DNA from: Flavobacterium sp. ALJ2
GTDB lineage: Bacteria; Bacteroidota; Bacteroidia; Flavobacteriales; Flavobacteriaceae
Reading direction: 5' to 3'
Length of the DNA: 64,000 nucleotides
Assembly (NCBI RefSeq): GCF_015594725.1
Contig: NZ_JADNRC010000008.1
Coordinates: 62,001 to 126,000 of the forward strand
Shown here: positions 36,867 to 45,151 of the stretch, one piece after another
How the letters are laid out: every line of letters begins with the position of its first letter
Numbering within the stretch: the first letter of the stretch is position 1
The notes under the pieces: model-generated
Databases searched by the model: none
Told to the model about the DNA's origin: nothing
The model's input: only the letters and a program-made list of their open reading frames with translations
Made by a program: the position numbers and the translations under genes

Positions 36867-37388
36867 TTAGCAATTTGTGATTGTTCTTCCAAAGAACCTA
36901 TCGTCTTTATCTGTTCTTCCGCTGTCTTCCATAGGGAATTCTTTACGCATCGGAAATGATATCATCTCATCCATATTTAAAATACGTTTCAATTGTGGAT
37001 GTCCAATGAAGTTTACGCCGTAAAAATCATAGGTTTCTCTTTCCATCCAATTTGAACATAAGAAGATATTAGATATCGTTTTTATTTCTGGTTTTTCACC
37101 ATTGATAAACGCTTTTATTTTTATTCTTTTGTTCTCATACCAGTTATGCAAATGATATACTATTGCAAATTGGCGGTCGACTTCATTATCAGGGTAATGT
37201 ACACCACATAAATCAGTTAAAAAATGAAAACGTAATAGCGGATCGTTTTTCAAAAAAAGAATTACAGCCGTTATTTTATCAGAAGCAACTTCTAATGAAA
37301 AAATGTCTCTTTCTTGATTGAAATTGAATACATCTTTTCCAAATGTTTCAATTAATTTATTTTGAATTTCTATTGTCTCTAAAGCCAT
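36867..37388 (-). CDS. nuoC: NADH-quinone oxidoreductase subunit C
   Basis: 173 residues, the 30-kDa-type subunit. The family signature is visible as NWMERETYDFYGVNFIGHPQLKRILNMDEM followed by RKEFPMED. It is separate from nuoD, with a 32-bp gap, and starts 5 bp after nuoB. Confidence 0.96.
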   Translation of the reverse strand: MALETIEIQNKLIETFGKDVFNFNQERDIFSLEVASDKITAVILFLKNDPLLRFHFLTDLCGVHYPDNEVDRQFAIVYHLHNWYENKRIKIKAFINGEKPEIKTISNIFLCSNWMERETYDFYGVNFIGHPQLKRILNMDEMISFPMRKEFPMEDSGRTDKDDRFFGRTITNC

Positions 37389-37393
37389 TTTGT

Positions 37394-37942
37394 TTATTGA
37401 ATGTTATATGAAGCCAATAATTCTTGGTATTCAGGAGAGCTACGTCTTCTTACAGACTCGCTCTTTACTAATTCTTGTAATTTCAATACGCCATCAATGA
37501 TTTGTTCTGGTCTTGGCGGGCAACCTGGAACATAAACATCTACAGGTATAATTTTGTCAATTCCTTGAAGAACCGAGTATGTGTCAAAAATACCTCCAGA
37601 CGATGCACAGGCACCAACTGCGATAACCCAACGAGGCTCAGCCATTTGTTCGTAAACTTGACGTAAAATAGGACCCATTTTTTTAGAAATTGTCCCCATC
37701 ACCAATAACATATCTGCTTGACGAGGTGAGAAACTTATACGCTCAGAACCAAATCGTGCTATATCATAATGTGAAGCCATTGTAGCCATGAATTCGATAC
37801 CGCAACAAGAAGTTGCAAATGGTAAAGGCCATAATGAATTGGCTCTTGCTAAACCTACCACATCGTTAAGTTTTGTAGCAAAAAAGCCTTCTCCTGTGAC
37901 TCCTTCTGGTGGGGCAACCATATTTATCTTTGAATCGCTCAT
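37394..37942 (-). CDS. nuoB: NADH-quinone oxidoreductase subunit B
   Basis: 182 residues from the ATG at 37942 ([14 protein letters not shown]). The frame opens earlier at 37996, but that stretch is basic, low-complexity and atypical. Cluster N2 ligands are visible: SCCGIEFMA (tandem Cys), [10 protein letters not shown] and [10 protein letters not shown]. It is the terminal electron donor to quinone. Confidence 0.95.
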   Translation of the reverse strand: MSDSKINMVAPPEGVTGEGFFATKLNDVVGLARANSLWPLPFATSCCGIEFMATMASHYDIARFGSERISFSPRQADMLLVMGTISKKMGPILRQVYEQMAEPRWVIAVGACASSGGIFDTYSVLQGIDKIIPVDVYVPGCPPRPEQIIDGVLKLQELVKSESVRRRSSPEYQELLASYNIQ

Positions 37943-38069
37943 TTTTATTATAGATTTCTGATTTCTGATTTTTAAAATCTTAAAAATTGAAATCAATTTT
38001 TTTAAATCAATTGTATTAATTCGAGGGTTTTAAATTTTAAACTGTAATTCTAAAATCTAAAGTCTCTTT

Positions 38070-38435
38070 TTATTCCCACTCTAGGGCTTTCTTTTTGATA
38101 ATGTAGAAAAAGCCTACTAAGAGCAGTGACATGAATATTAACATTTTTAGCATGCCCTCCATGCCTAGTTCTTTAAAGTTTGCTGCCCACGGATAAAGGA
38201 AAATTACCTCAACGTCGAACAATACAAACAAAATAGCAACCAAGAAATATTTTACAGAAAATGGGATACGAGCATTACCAATAGATTCCACACCACATTC
38301 AAAGTTTTTGTCTTTGCTTGCAGAGTTTCTTTTTGGGCCTAATTTTCCAGAAATAATGATTGTTCCTACTACGAAACCAACAGCTAAAATAAGCTGCATT
38401 AAAATTGGAATATAATTTACTTGATCTGAATGCAT
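38070..38435 (-). CDS. nuoA: NADH-quinone oxidoreductase subunit A
   Basis: 121 residues with three membrane helices. The conserved loop KNFECGVESIGNARIPFSVKYFLVAILFVLFDVEVIFLYPWA matches the family precisely. It is the first gene of the operon, with a promoter 34-64 bp upstream. Confidence 0.96.
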   Translation of the reverse strand: MHSDQVNYIPILMQLILAVGFVVGTIIISGKLGPKRNSASKDKNFECGVESIGNARIPFSVKYFLVAILFVLFDVEVIFLYPWAANFKELGMEGMLKMLIFMSLLLVGFFYIIKKKALEWE

Positions 38436-38468
38436 AATTTAAGGTTTTTTTTGCTTAAAAATAAGTCA

Positions 38469-38499
38469 CAAAGATAGCTTTCAAGTATGTAAATCACAA
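38469..38499 (-). promoter_or_regulatory. nuo operon promoter
   Basis: On the minus strand TTG (38499-38497) lies 20 nt from TATCTTTG (38476-38469), a full match to the Bacteroidota consensus. The predicted leader before nuoA is about 25-30 nt. Confidence 0.75.
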
Positions 38500-38602
38500 G
38501 CTAAAAAATGATTTAAGTAGGTTTTGAAATGTGGATATAGGGTAATTTTTATTGATTATAAATAACAATACTGGTTTTGTGATTTTTTTAAGATTTAGAC
38601 GC

Positions 38603-38639
38603 AAAAAAAAAGCGTTTCGAAATTAATCAAAACGCTTTT
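38603..38639 (-). terminator. Terminator of the cold-shock gene
   Basis: The stem AAAAGCGTTT (38608-38617) pairs with 38630-38639 around a 12-nt loop, with a run of A residues (38603-38611) on the plus strand giving the minus-strand U-tract. It lies 43 bp after the gene's stop. Confidence 0.8.
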
Positions 38640-38682
38640 AAGCCCTCGGTGGCAAAAAAAATAAATTGCTATATTTTTATGC

Positions 38683-38877
38683 TTAGATTACTGTAACTTG
38701 TGCAGCAACTTTACCTTTTCTTCCTTCTTCTTCTACGTAGCTTACTCTGTCACCTTCGCGTAATTCTTCCGCGTTGATTCCTGATGCATGAACGAAAATG
38801 TCTTTTCCTGTTTCTTCGTCTGTAATGAATCCGTAACCTTTAGACTCATTGAAAAATTTAACTGTACCTGTACGCAT
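38683..38877 (-). CDS. cspA: Cold-shock-domain protein
   Basis: 64 residues, a single cold-shock domain. RNP1 is KGYGFI and RNP2 is IFVHAS. The fold binds single-stranded RNA/DNA and acts as an RNA chaperone. A complete promoter and terminator flank it, so it is monocistronic. A cold-responsive role is typical of the family but not shown here. Confidence 0.95.
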   Translation of the reverse strand: MRTGTVKFFNESKGYGFITDEETGKDIFVHASGINAEELREGDRVSYVEEEGRKGKVAAQVTVI

Positions 38878-38906
38878 TGTAATAGTAATAATAATTTATA
38901 ATGTGG

Positions 38907-38939
38907 CAAATGTAAGATATAAAATAATACAAAAGACAA
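38907..38939 (-). promoter_or_regulatory. cspA promoter
   Basis: On the minus strand TTG (38939-38937) lies 22 nt from TACATTTG (38914-38907). The leader would be about 25 nt, shorter than the long leaders of E. coli cspA. Confidence 0.6.
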
Positions 38940-38989
38940 CAAACTGTTAATTTTTTATAAAAAATATTGATTTACAGTATATTCGCTCG

Positions 38990-40747
38990 TTATATCGTGT
39001 CAATTTTGATATGTAATTCCTTTAATTGTAAAGCATCTATTGCGGCAGGAGCGTCAATCATAACATCACGACCCGAATTATTTTTCGGGAATGCAATAAA
39101 GTCTCTAATTGTCTCTTGTCCACCTAATATAGCAACTAATCTGTCTAGTCCAAATGCCAATCCTCCGTGTGGTGGAGCTCCAAATTGGAATGCGTCCATC
39201 AAAAATCCAAATTGTGCTTTGGCTTCCTCTTCCGTAAATCCAAGATATTTAAACATTAACTGCTGTGTTGCTTTATCATGAATACGAATAGAACCTCCTC
39301 CAATTTCATTTCCGTTTAGCACCATATCGTATGCATTAGCACGAACTTTTCCAGGTTCTGTTTCTAATAATTGCATATCTTCTGGTTTAGGAGATGTAAA
39401 TGGGTGGTGCATTGCATGGTAACGACCAGTTTCTTCGTCTAATTCCAATAACGGAAAATCAACTACCCATAATGGAGCAAATTCTTCTGGTTTACGTAAA
39501 CCTAAACGAGTTGCTAATTCCATACGTAAAGCACTTAATTGACCACGTGTTTTATTGGCTGGACCAGAAAGAACAAAAATCATATCGCCAGGTTTTGCTC
39601 CTGTAACTTTTGCCCAATTGCTTAAATCGTCTTGGTCATAAAATTTATCTACAGATGATTTGTACGTTCCATCGTCATTGCATTTTGCATATACCATTCC
39701 AGATGCGCCAACTTGAGGACGTTTAACCCAGTCAATCAATCCGTCGATTTCTTTACGAGTATAATTTCCTGCGCCAGGTACTGCAATTCCAACTACTAAT
39801 TCGGCAGCATTAAATACTGGGAATTCTTTGTGTTGTGCAAATTCGTTTAATTCTCCAAATTCCATTCCGAAACGAATGTCCGGTTTGTCATTTCCGTATG
39901 TTTTCATAGCATAGTCGTAGGTAATTCTTGGGAATTTATCTACTTCTACACCTTTTATTTCTTTTAGTAAATGTCTTGTCAATCCTTCAAAAACATTTAA
40001 AATGTCTTCTTGCTCTACGAATGCCATTTCGCAATCGATTTGTGTAAACTCTGGCTGACGGTCTGCACGTAAATCTTCGTCACGGAAACATTTTACAATC
40101 TGAAAGTATTTATCCATTCCACCAACCATCAATAATTGCTTGAAAGTTTGTGGTGATTGTGGTAAAGCATAAAATTGTCCTTCGTTCATACGGCTTGGTA
40201 CAACGAAATCTCTTGCTCCTTCTGGAGTCGATTTTATTAAATAAGGAGTCTCAACTTCGCAGAAATCCAAATCAGATAAATATTTACGAACTTCCATTGC
40301 CACTTTATGACGGAAAAGCAAACTGTTTTTTACTGGATTACGACGAATATCTAGGTAACGATATTTCATTCGGATATCTTCTCCACCATCAGTTTCATCT
40401 TCTATTGTAAATGGAGGTGTTAATGCTGCATTAAGAACAGTTAATTCGGTAACTAAAATTTCTATGTCACCAGTAATCATGTTTTTGTTTTTGTTCTTGT
40501 CTTCACGTTCAATAACAATTCCTTTAACCTGTATTACAAATTCTCTTCCCAACGTTTTTGCTGCTTCAAAAACGGTTTTATTAGTACGGCTTTCGTCGAA
40601 AATAAGTTGTGTAATTCCATAACGGTCACGTAAATCGACCCAATTCATAAATCCCTTATCACGCGATTTCTGAACCCAGCCCGCTAGTGTAACTTCTGTA
40701 TTAATGTGTGAGGCGTTTAATTCGCCACAATTATGACTTCTATACAT
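38990..40747 (-). CDS. aspS: Aspartyl-tRNA synthetase
   Basis: 585 residues from the ATG at 40747 ([11 protein letters not shown]). An earlier in-frame ATG (40780) would add 11 atypical residues and overlap the -7 element. An N-terminal OB-fold anticodon domain ([15 protein letters not shown]) is followed by class-II motif 2 ([21 protein letters not shown]). A bacterial GAD insert comes next, then motif 3 ([15 protein letters not shown]). The bacterial type and length are normal. It charges tRNA-Asp. Confidence 0.97.
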   Translation of the reverse strand: MYRSHNCGELNASHINTEVTLAGWVQKSRDKGFMNWVDLRDRYGITQLIFDESRTNKTVFEAAKTLGREFVIQVKGIVIEREDKNKNKNMITGDIEILVTELTVLNAALTPPFTIEDETDGGEDIRMKYRYLDIRRNPVKNSLLFRHKVAMEVRKYLSDLDFCEVETPYLIKSTPEGARDFVVPSRMNEGQFYALPQSPQTFKQLLMVGGMDKYFQIVKCFRDEDLRADRQPEFTQIDCEMAFVEQEDILNVFEGLTRHLLKEIKGVEVDKFPRITYDYAMKTYGNDKPDIRFGMEFGELNEFAQHKEFPVFNAAELVVGIAVPGAGNYTRKEIDGLIDWVKRPQVGASGMVYAKCNDDGTYKSSVDKFYDQDDLSNWAKVTGAKPGDMIFVLSGPANKTRGQLSALRMELATRLGLRKPEEFAPLWVVDFPLLELDEETGRYHAMHHPFTSPKPEDMQLLETEPGKVRANAYDMVLNGNEIGGGSIRIHDKATQQLMFKYLGFTEEEAKAQFGFLMDAFQFGAPPHGGLAFGLDRLVAILGGQETIRDFIAFPKNNSGRDVMIDAPAAIDALQLKELHIKIDTI

Positions 40748-40765
40748 GATCCAAATTTTAGATTG

Positions 40766-40773
40766 CAAAAGTA
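40766..40773 (-). promoter_or_regulatory. -7 element of aspS
   Basis: TACTTTTG on the minus strand ends 18 nt before the chosen aspS start. No TTG occurs 17-23 nt upstream. It implies a very short leader and supports the start at 40747. Confidence 0.4.
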
Positions 40774-40869
40774 AACACAAAAATTAAATAAGTCTAGCTT
40801 TCTAATGTTTAATGCTGTTCTTCTTGATTGTTTTTTATTTTCCTCTAATTATCTTTAAGGCTAAAAGCC

Positions 40870-41298
40870 TTATTTGCTTTTAATAGTTAAATTATCCCCA
40901 GTTGTCTTTTGAGGTTTGGAATCCGTTTCATATGAGACCTTGTTTAGTTTCAACGGACTAGTCACTATGGTTTTCATGTCAGGGCTTCTTACTAAGCTCG
41001 CGTTTGGATAAGACATTGCAACCAATTGATCGGCTTCAAAAACATAATAGTTATTCCTAAAATCGTTGGGGTCTATTATTTTTCGGCTTACTTGTATGCA
41101 AAAACGCACTGGGTTTACTTCTGCATCAGTCAGGTGTGTTTCTTTGGGAGTAAAACTGAGTTCTAAAAGTCCGTCGTCGCCCACTTTTTCTTCATAGTCC
41201 TGAATGCTTTGCAATGCTGTAATAATACCCTCTTTTTCTTCCATAGAATCAGAATGTACGAAAGTCATAAGATCAACTCTTACTATTTCTTCTTGCAT
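40870..41298 (-). CDS. Orphan copy of the effector middle region with a different short C-terminus
   Basis: 142 residues from the ATG at 41298. Residues 1-111 (MQEEIVRVDLMTFVHS to SPDMKTI) match residues 781-891 of the 1431-residue effector with only a few substitutions. The final 31 residues (VTSPLKLNK to NLTIKSK) are unrelated to it. Matching sequence continues upstream of the ATG, in frame, for about 28 codons, so this is the 3' part of a gene that lost its N-terminal delivery region. It follows the second immunity gene by 95 bp. No toxin motif is visible in the short tail. It is either an expressed remnant or the older 3' end of the effector gene. Confidence 0.6.
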   Translation of the reverse strand: MQEEIVRVDLMTFVHSDSMEEKEGIITALQSIQDYEEKVGDDGLLELSFTPKETHLTDAEVNPVRFCIQVSRKIIDPNDFRNNYYVFEADQLVAMSYPNASLVRSPDMKTIVTSPLKLNKVSYETDSKPQKTTGDNLTIKSK

Positions 41299-41383
41299 AT
41301 TTACAGTATGAACCCATATTTTGTGAGTTTTGTTTTGATGCGTTAGGGTTTGCTGAACTCTTTTACCATCTTCTGTTGAAAAA
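40965..41383. repeat. 419-bp direct repeat, copy A
   Basis: Aligned by eye it matches 46774-47192 over its full length with 4 mismatches and no gaps, in the same orientation, offset by 5809 bp. The left edge falls at the MKTI codons. The right edge falls 11 bp from the stop of the upstream immunity gene. Confidence 0.95.
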
Positions 41384-41393
41384 TGAACTCTTA

Positions 41394-42548
41394 CTACCCT
41401 CCATTTTCATCAGCAAGTGCATTTTGATATTCCTCAGATTTTTCATAAAGCTTTTTATAATTTGGTAAATTATAATAATTGTTTTTTATTATTTCTTTTT
41501 TAACAGAATCGTCAATGTCGCGCATCCAAATTCTTTGCATAAAATAACTTTTATCTTTATACTTTTCATCATAACGATATTGCTCCCCAAAATAGACCAG
41601 ATGAGCTAGCAATTTTGCTCTGTCTTGAAGTGAAAGCTCGTTTCTTTTATCCTTATCCTCAAGCAAATACATTACATACATTTTTAAAGCTTCAAAATAA
41701 TTAGTTCCTTCTGGTTTTATGATTTCTCTTAAAACAGGAAAAATTTCCAAGTTTAGCTTTACAGTTCCATCACATTTTTTATTCCAAAATATCTTGTCTA
41801 ATTGATTTGGATTATTACTATCAAATTTTGTATTTTCTACTACCCATTTCAACAATTCTTTATCATCATAATAACCAAAAGTAGTAACCAAGCTTTGCAT
41901 GAAATTTTTGTCATTTAAGAGTAACCATTTAAAATGAGCACGGCTATCATTGAACAAGTACATGTTGCGAGAAATAATTCTCTGTGGTACTATTAATTTT
42001 AATGAATCATGATTTACTTCAAGTATTTCTTTTAACGAAAATATATCCGTAATAACTTTATTTTCAAAGTTTATCACTATATACTGTTGACGATCAATCC
42101 AAAAAGATTTATTAAAAAAATCTTTATCATCCCATTTAAGACAAGAAACATCAAAATATTTAGCAAAATTGTACATGCTTTTATTCTCTTTTAATTCAAA
42201 AATATCATTTAATCTTCCAAAAAAAAATTCATCATGATACCCATTGTTTAATAGTGCTTTCTTAACTATGGGAAAAGTTAGTTGTAAATCTTTATCACTT
42301 AAAATATGTGGGTTTTGGAACTCAATTTCGTCAGACTCTATACGTTCTTGCTTATCTAAATACTCTTTTATTTCTTTAATATTTAATTTCATATTATTTT
42401 GATTATTTTTTAATTGATCTTTACCAATCATCAAATTACTGGAGTCTTTTTTAGAATTTATATTTAAATAATTTTCTTTTTGTTGTGAGTTACAACTGCT
42501 TATTATTAATAAGTAAATCATGTTTATTATTATGTTTTTCCTTTTCAT
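41394..42548 (-). CDS. Candidate immunity lipoprotein for the second hydrolase module
   Basis: 384 residues from the ATG at 42548 (MKRKNIIINMIYLLIISSC). The frame extends to 42659 but that part overlaps the hydrolase gene and is low-complexity, so the internal start is preferred. The lipobox ISSC (Cys19) places it in the periplasm or outer membrane, where a peptidoglycan-hydrolase immunity protein must act. The mature part is Lys/Asn/Asp-rich and largely helical, with no recognised domain. It starts 7 bp after the hydrolase stop, as expected for a toxin-immunity pair. Its function is inferred purely from position and export signal. Confidence 0.55.
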   Translation of the reverse strand: MKRKNIIINMIYLLIISSCNSQQKENYLNINSKKDSSNLMIGKDQLKNNQNNMKLNIKEIKEYLDKQERIESDEIEFQNPHILSDKDLQLTFPIVKKALLNNGYHDEFFFGRLNDIFELKENKSMYNFAKYFDVSCLKWDDKDFFNKSFWIDRQQYIVINFENKVITDIFSLKEILEVNHDSLKLIVPQRIISRNMYLFNDSRAHFKWLLLNDKNFMQSLVTTFGYYDDKELLKWVVENTKFDSNNPNQLDKIFWNKKCDGTVKLNLEIFPVLREIIKPEGTNYFEALKMYVMYLLEDKDKRNELSLQDRAKLLAHLVYFGEQYRYDEKYKDKSYFMQRIWMRDIDDSVKKEIIKNNYYNLPNYKKLYEKSEEYQNALADENGG

Positions 42549-42555
42549 AGTATTT

Positions 42556-43806
42556 TTAATTAGTTTGTCCAGTATTATTTCCTGCTTTAATACCATATAA
42601 TATGTTAATAATATCTCCATCATTGTAAATGTCATTATCTCCATCATCATAAATATCACTTTCTGAAAGTTTATCTTTCTCAGTTATTTGATAATCTGCT
42701 GGAACATAGAAGCCATACAATTTTTTTGTTAATGATCTACTTGTATATTCTCCATAAGAACTAAATTTAATTGTGTCGTCTTGATTTCCTCCTAATAATA
42801 TATAACCTCCTTTTTTTGTTTTACCATATAAGAAACCAGTATGTCCTTTACCATTATTCGCTCTGTAAACTACAATACATCCATAGATTGGTTCATCAAT
42901 TTTCTTATATTTTGGATTATTTAATGGAGCTTGAGATGATGCTGAATTTGAATGTTTATAAGCCACATTTGTGATTGGATTCGTAGTTTGAGAAATACAC
43001 CAATTCATATATGCAGCACACCAAGGGCCATTAATTCCGTCTGTAGGTTCATAACTATTATTACAATATACTAAATATGATTTTGCCTTTGAATACATTG
43101 GTTCATTAGATTCAACACATCCTTTCATTTCTTTCGCTAATTTTAATGCAACATCCATCCACGGTGCTCTACCTGATAATTCAGGAATTATCCCACCACT
43201 ATCACAAACATTTTTATCATACTTAAACCAAGTTTTTATTTTTTGTAAATTTTGCTTTCTTCTATCTAAATGTAAGGTTGTAGGATAATCATCCGTACTT
43301 GTGGGCAGATATCCTTGTAATAAGCGGCTGATTAAAAAGAAATAGTCTTCTTCATTTTCTTTCATTAACAGCGCAATTTCGTTTAAGTTTTTTGATAATC
43401 CTTTAGGGAATTTATTTCTTTTCCACTCAAAAGCTCTCATTTTAGCTTCAAATTCAGTTTGTGTTTCATAACTTTTTTTGCCTCTTGCAGGCCATGATGG
43501 CGCTTTAATTTGATTCCAAACCCAGCCACCACTGTCGACAGCTAAAAATAATTTTTGAGCTACTAAGTCAGGACTACCTATAATATCGTGTGCAGTTCCT
43601 ATTTTTTGTTGATAATCAGAATACATAACAGGTTGGTTTCCATTACCTGTCAATTGCAGAAGCCCTCTTCCTTTATAAAAATATTGACTTGAAGCTGTAT
43701 TACCGGAAATCTCTCCTGCGGTTTGAAAAAAACCGGTTTCAACGCTTGTCATGGCTAAAAAAGCTATTTTTTGAATACATTCATTGAGGCCATATTTACG
43801 GAACAT
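42556..43806 (-). CDS. Displaced peptidoglycan-hydrolase module: GH19-like domain plus TIGR02594/CHAP-type amidase
   Basis: 416 residues from the first ATG. Residues 1-110 are a GH19-like lysozyme domain: candidate catalytic Glu23 in MTSVETGFF and YKGRGLLQLTG at 44-54. Residues about 213-370 are a TIGR02594-type NlpC/P60-like domain with Cys263 in PWCAAYMNWC, His322 in GKGHTGFLYG, and LGGNQ near 338-342. In-frame sequence typical of this domain (AMFRKYG preceded by SYASLTFQLN) continues upstream of the ATG for about 26 codons to a TGA near 43884. The gene is therefore a 5'-truncated toxin tip without PAAR or signal sequence. A downstream lipoprotein is its likely immunity partner. Confidence 0.7.
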   Translation of the reverse strand: MFRKYGLNECIQKIAFLAMTSVETGFFQTAGEISGNTASSQYFYKGRGLLQLTGNGNQPVMYSDYQQKIGTAHDIIGSPDLVAQKLFLAVDSGGWVWNQIKAPSWPARGKKSYETQTEFEAKMRAFEWKRNKFPKGLSKNLNEIALLMKENEEDYFFLISRLLQGYLPTSTDDYPTTLHLDRRKQNLQKIKTWFKYDKNVCDSGGIIPELSGRAPWMDVALKLAKEMKGCVESNEPMYSKAKSYLVYCNNSYEPTDGINGPWCAAYMNWCISQTTNPITNVAYKHSNSASSQAPLNNPKYKKIDEPIYGCIVVYRANNGKGHTGFLYGKTKKGGYILLGGNQDDTIKFSSYGEYTSRSLTKKLYGFYVPADYQITEKDKLSESDIYDDGDNDIYNDGDIINILYGIKAGNNTGQTN

Positions 43807-43907
43807 AGCATTGAGTTGAAAAGTTAATGATGCATAACTTTTATCGTCTATAGAGTAACTTCGGTCAATAATCTTGTTTTTTCACGATTTTAGCAACCTA
43901 AGTATGA

Positions 43908-45131
43908 CTACTTTGTAACGTTTACATTTCTAAGCTTATTTAAAAATGTTTCATTTACATTCTCAAATTTAACTACTCCAAAATCTTTTATTGACCATAC
44001 TTTTAGTGTTTTTTTTCTATCAGGATTACTTCGGTCTGAATATTCTTCACCATACTTGTGAAGATATATCTTGTTAGAATTTTCATCTATCTTAAATGTG
44101 GTATATGAATTTACAAACATAAAATCCATGCAAAATGTTTGTTGAACTGTAAAATAATTTTTTTTACTTACAATACCTCCATATCCATCAGCTGGACAAT
44201 TATCATCATATTTATACACCAAATTATAATTATCATTTTTTTTATAATATCCATTATCTTTTTTTTCTAAAATAACAATAGGATTAGAATTATGTTGAGC
44301 ATTATCTTTATTCTTAATCTCGTTTTTTTCTAATGTCAATATTTTATATTTTACATCATTTAGATTAATCAAAGTACTATCAAGAATATAAAAACCTTTT
44401 GGAACAGAGATATCTTGTTTTTCTACTTTTACGAATTTATATTTATCAAACATTCTGTTGAAAGTTATTATTGAATTGATTTTCTTTTTATCTACAAACT
44501 CAATACTAAATTTAGAATAATCTACATTTATAAATAAATCCTCCAACATCTTAAAGTCTTTCTTGTTTTTTTTAAAAAAAGCCATCGCACTATTATAATC
44601 TGGAGAATCCTTATCTCTATAATTAATAATTTTATTAAAATAATTTTGATTTACTAAATAAGCAATATCAAAAACTTCTTTCTTTTCAATTCTTTTCATT
44701 AATACCTTTTTTATATTTATAAAACTTGGAACTTTCACTTTTCTATCACTAACTATTAGAATCATTGTAGTATCACATGTAAAACCAAGAGTTGTGTTTT
44801 TCTTTTCTTCTCCATAAAAAACAGCATCATAACTAAAAGTAATTTTAACTTTTTCCACTGCATCATTTGAAAATATCAATGTCTTCCCGTCTAATAAATC
44901 GCTCTCCAAATAAGCTGGTTCTATTAAAACTTTAAGATCATCACTTTGAATTATAAAATCATCCTTAATGTTATTTATATCATTAACACTGGTAATTCCT
45001 TGGAAAGCAACAGAAGTGTTTTTAAATTTTAAAATAATTCCATTAGATTTATTACTTAAATTTTCTTTTTTTGTTTGACCATTACACTCTACTAAGCATA
45101 GAATAAACATAAGTATCAAAATTTGTTTCAT
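43908..45131 (-). CDS. Candidate immunity protein for the DUF4280 effector
   Basis: 407 residues with an N-terminal export signal (MKQILILMFILCLVECNGQ; Cys16 may be lipidated). The mature protein is very Lys/Asn/Asp-rich and A+T-rich at DNA level, unlike the flanking housekeeping genes, and I recognise no domain. It starts 20 bp after the effector stop on the same strand. An exported protein directly behind a peptidoglycan-degrading effector fits the immunity role; this is positional inference. Confidence 0.5.
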   Translation of the reverse strand: MKQILILMFILCLVECNGQTKKENLSNKSNGIILKFKNTSVAFQGITSVNDINNIKDDFIIQSDDLKVLIEPAYLESDLLDGKTLIFSNDAVEKVKITFSYDAVFYGEEKKNTTLGFTCDTTMILIVSDRKVKVPSFINIKKVLMKRIEKKEVFDIAYLVNQNYFNKIINYRDKDSPDYNSAMAFFKKNKKDFKMLEDLFINVDYSKFSIEFVDKKKINSIITFNRMFDKYKFVKVEKQDISVPKGFYILDSTLINLNDVKYKILTLEKNEIKNKDNAQHNSNPIVILEKKDNGYYKKNDNYNLVYKYDDNCPADGYGGIVSKKNYFTVQQTFCMDFMFVNSYTTFKIDENSNKIYLHKYGEEYSDRSNPDRKKTLKVWSIKDFGVVKFENVNETFLNKLRNVNVTK

Positions 45132-45151
45132 ATTTTTATTACATTAAGTGA

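Noticed and set aside
38742..38942. 66-codon ORF overlapping cspA in another frame
   Set aside because: cspA is unmistakable; the overlapping frame also crosses its promoter.
40855..40870. Short AAGGCT/AGCCTT hairpin at the end of the orphan effector fragment
   Set aside because: Six-base stem, no U-run on the transcribed strand.
42549..42659. Longer N-terminus for the second immunity lipoprotein
   Set aside because: It overlaps toxin 2, is repetitive (Met/Ile/Glu) and would bury the lipoprotein signal.
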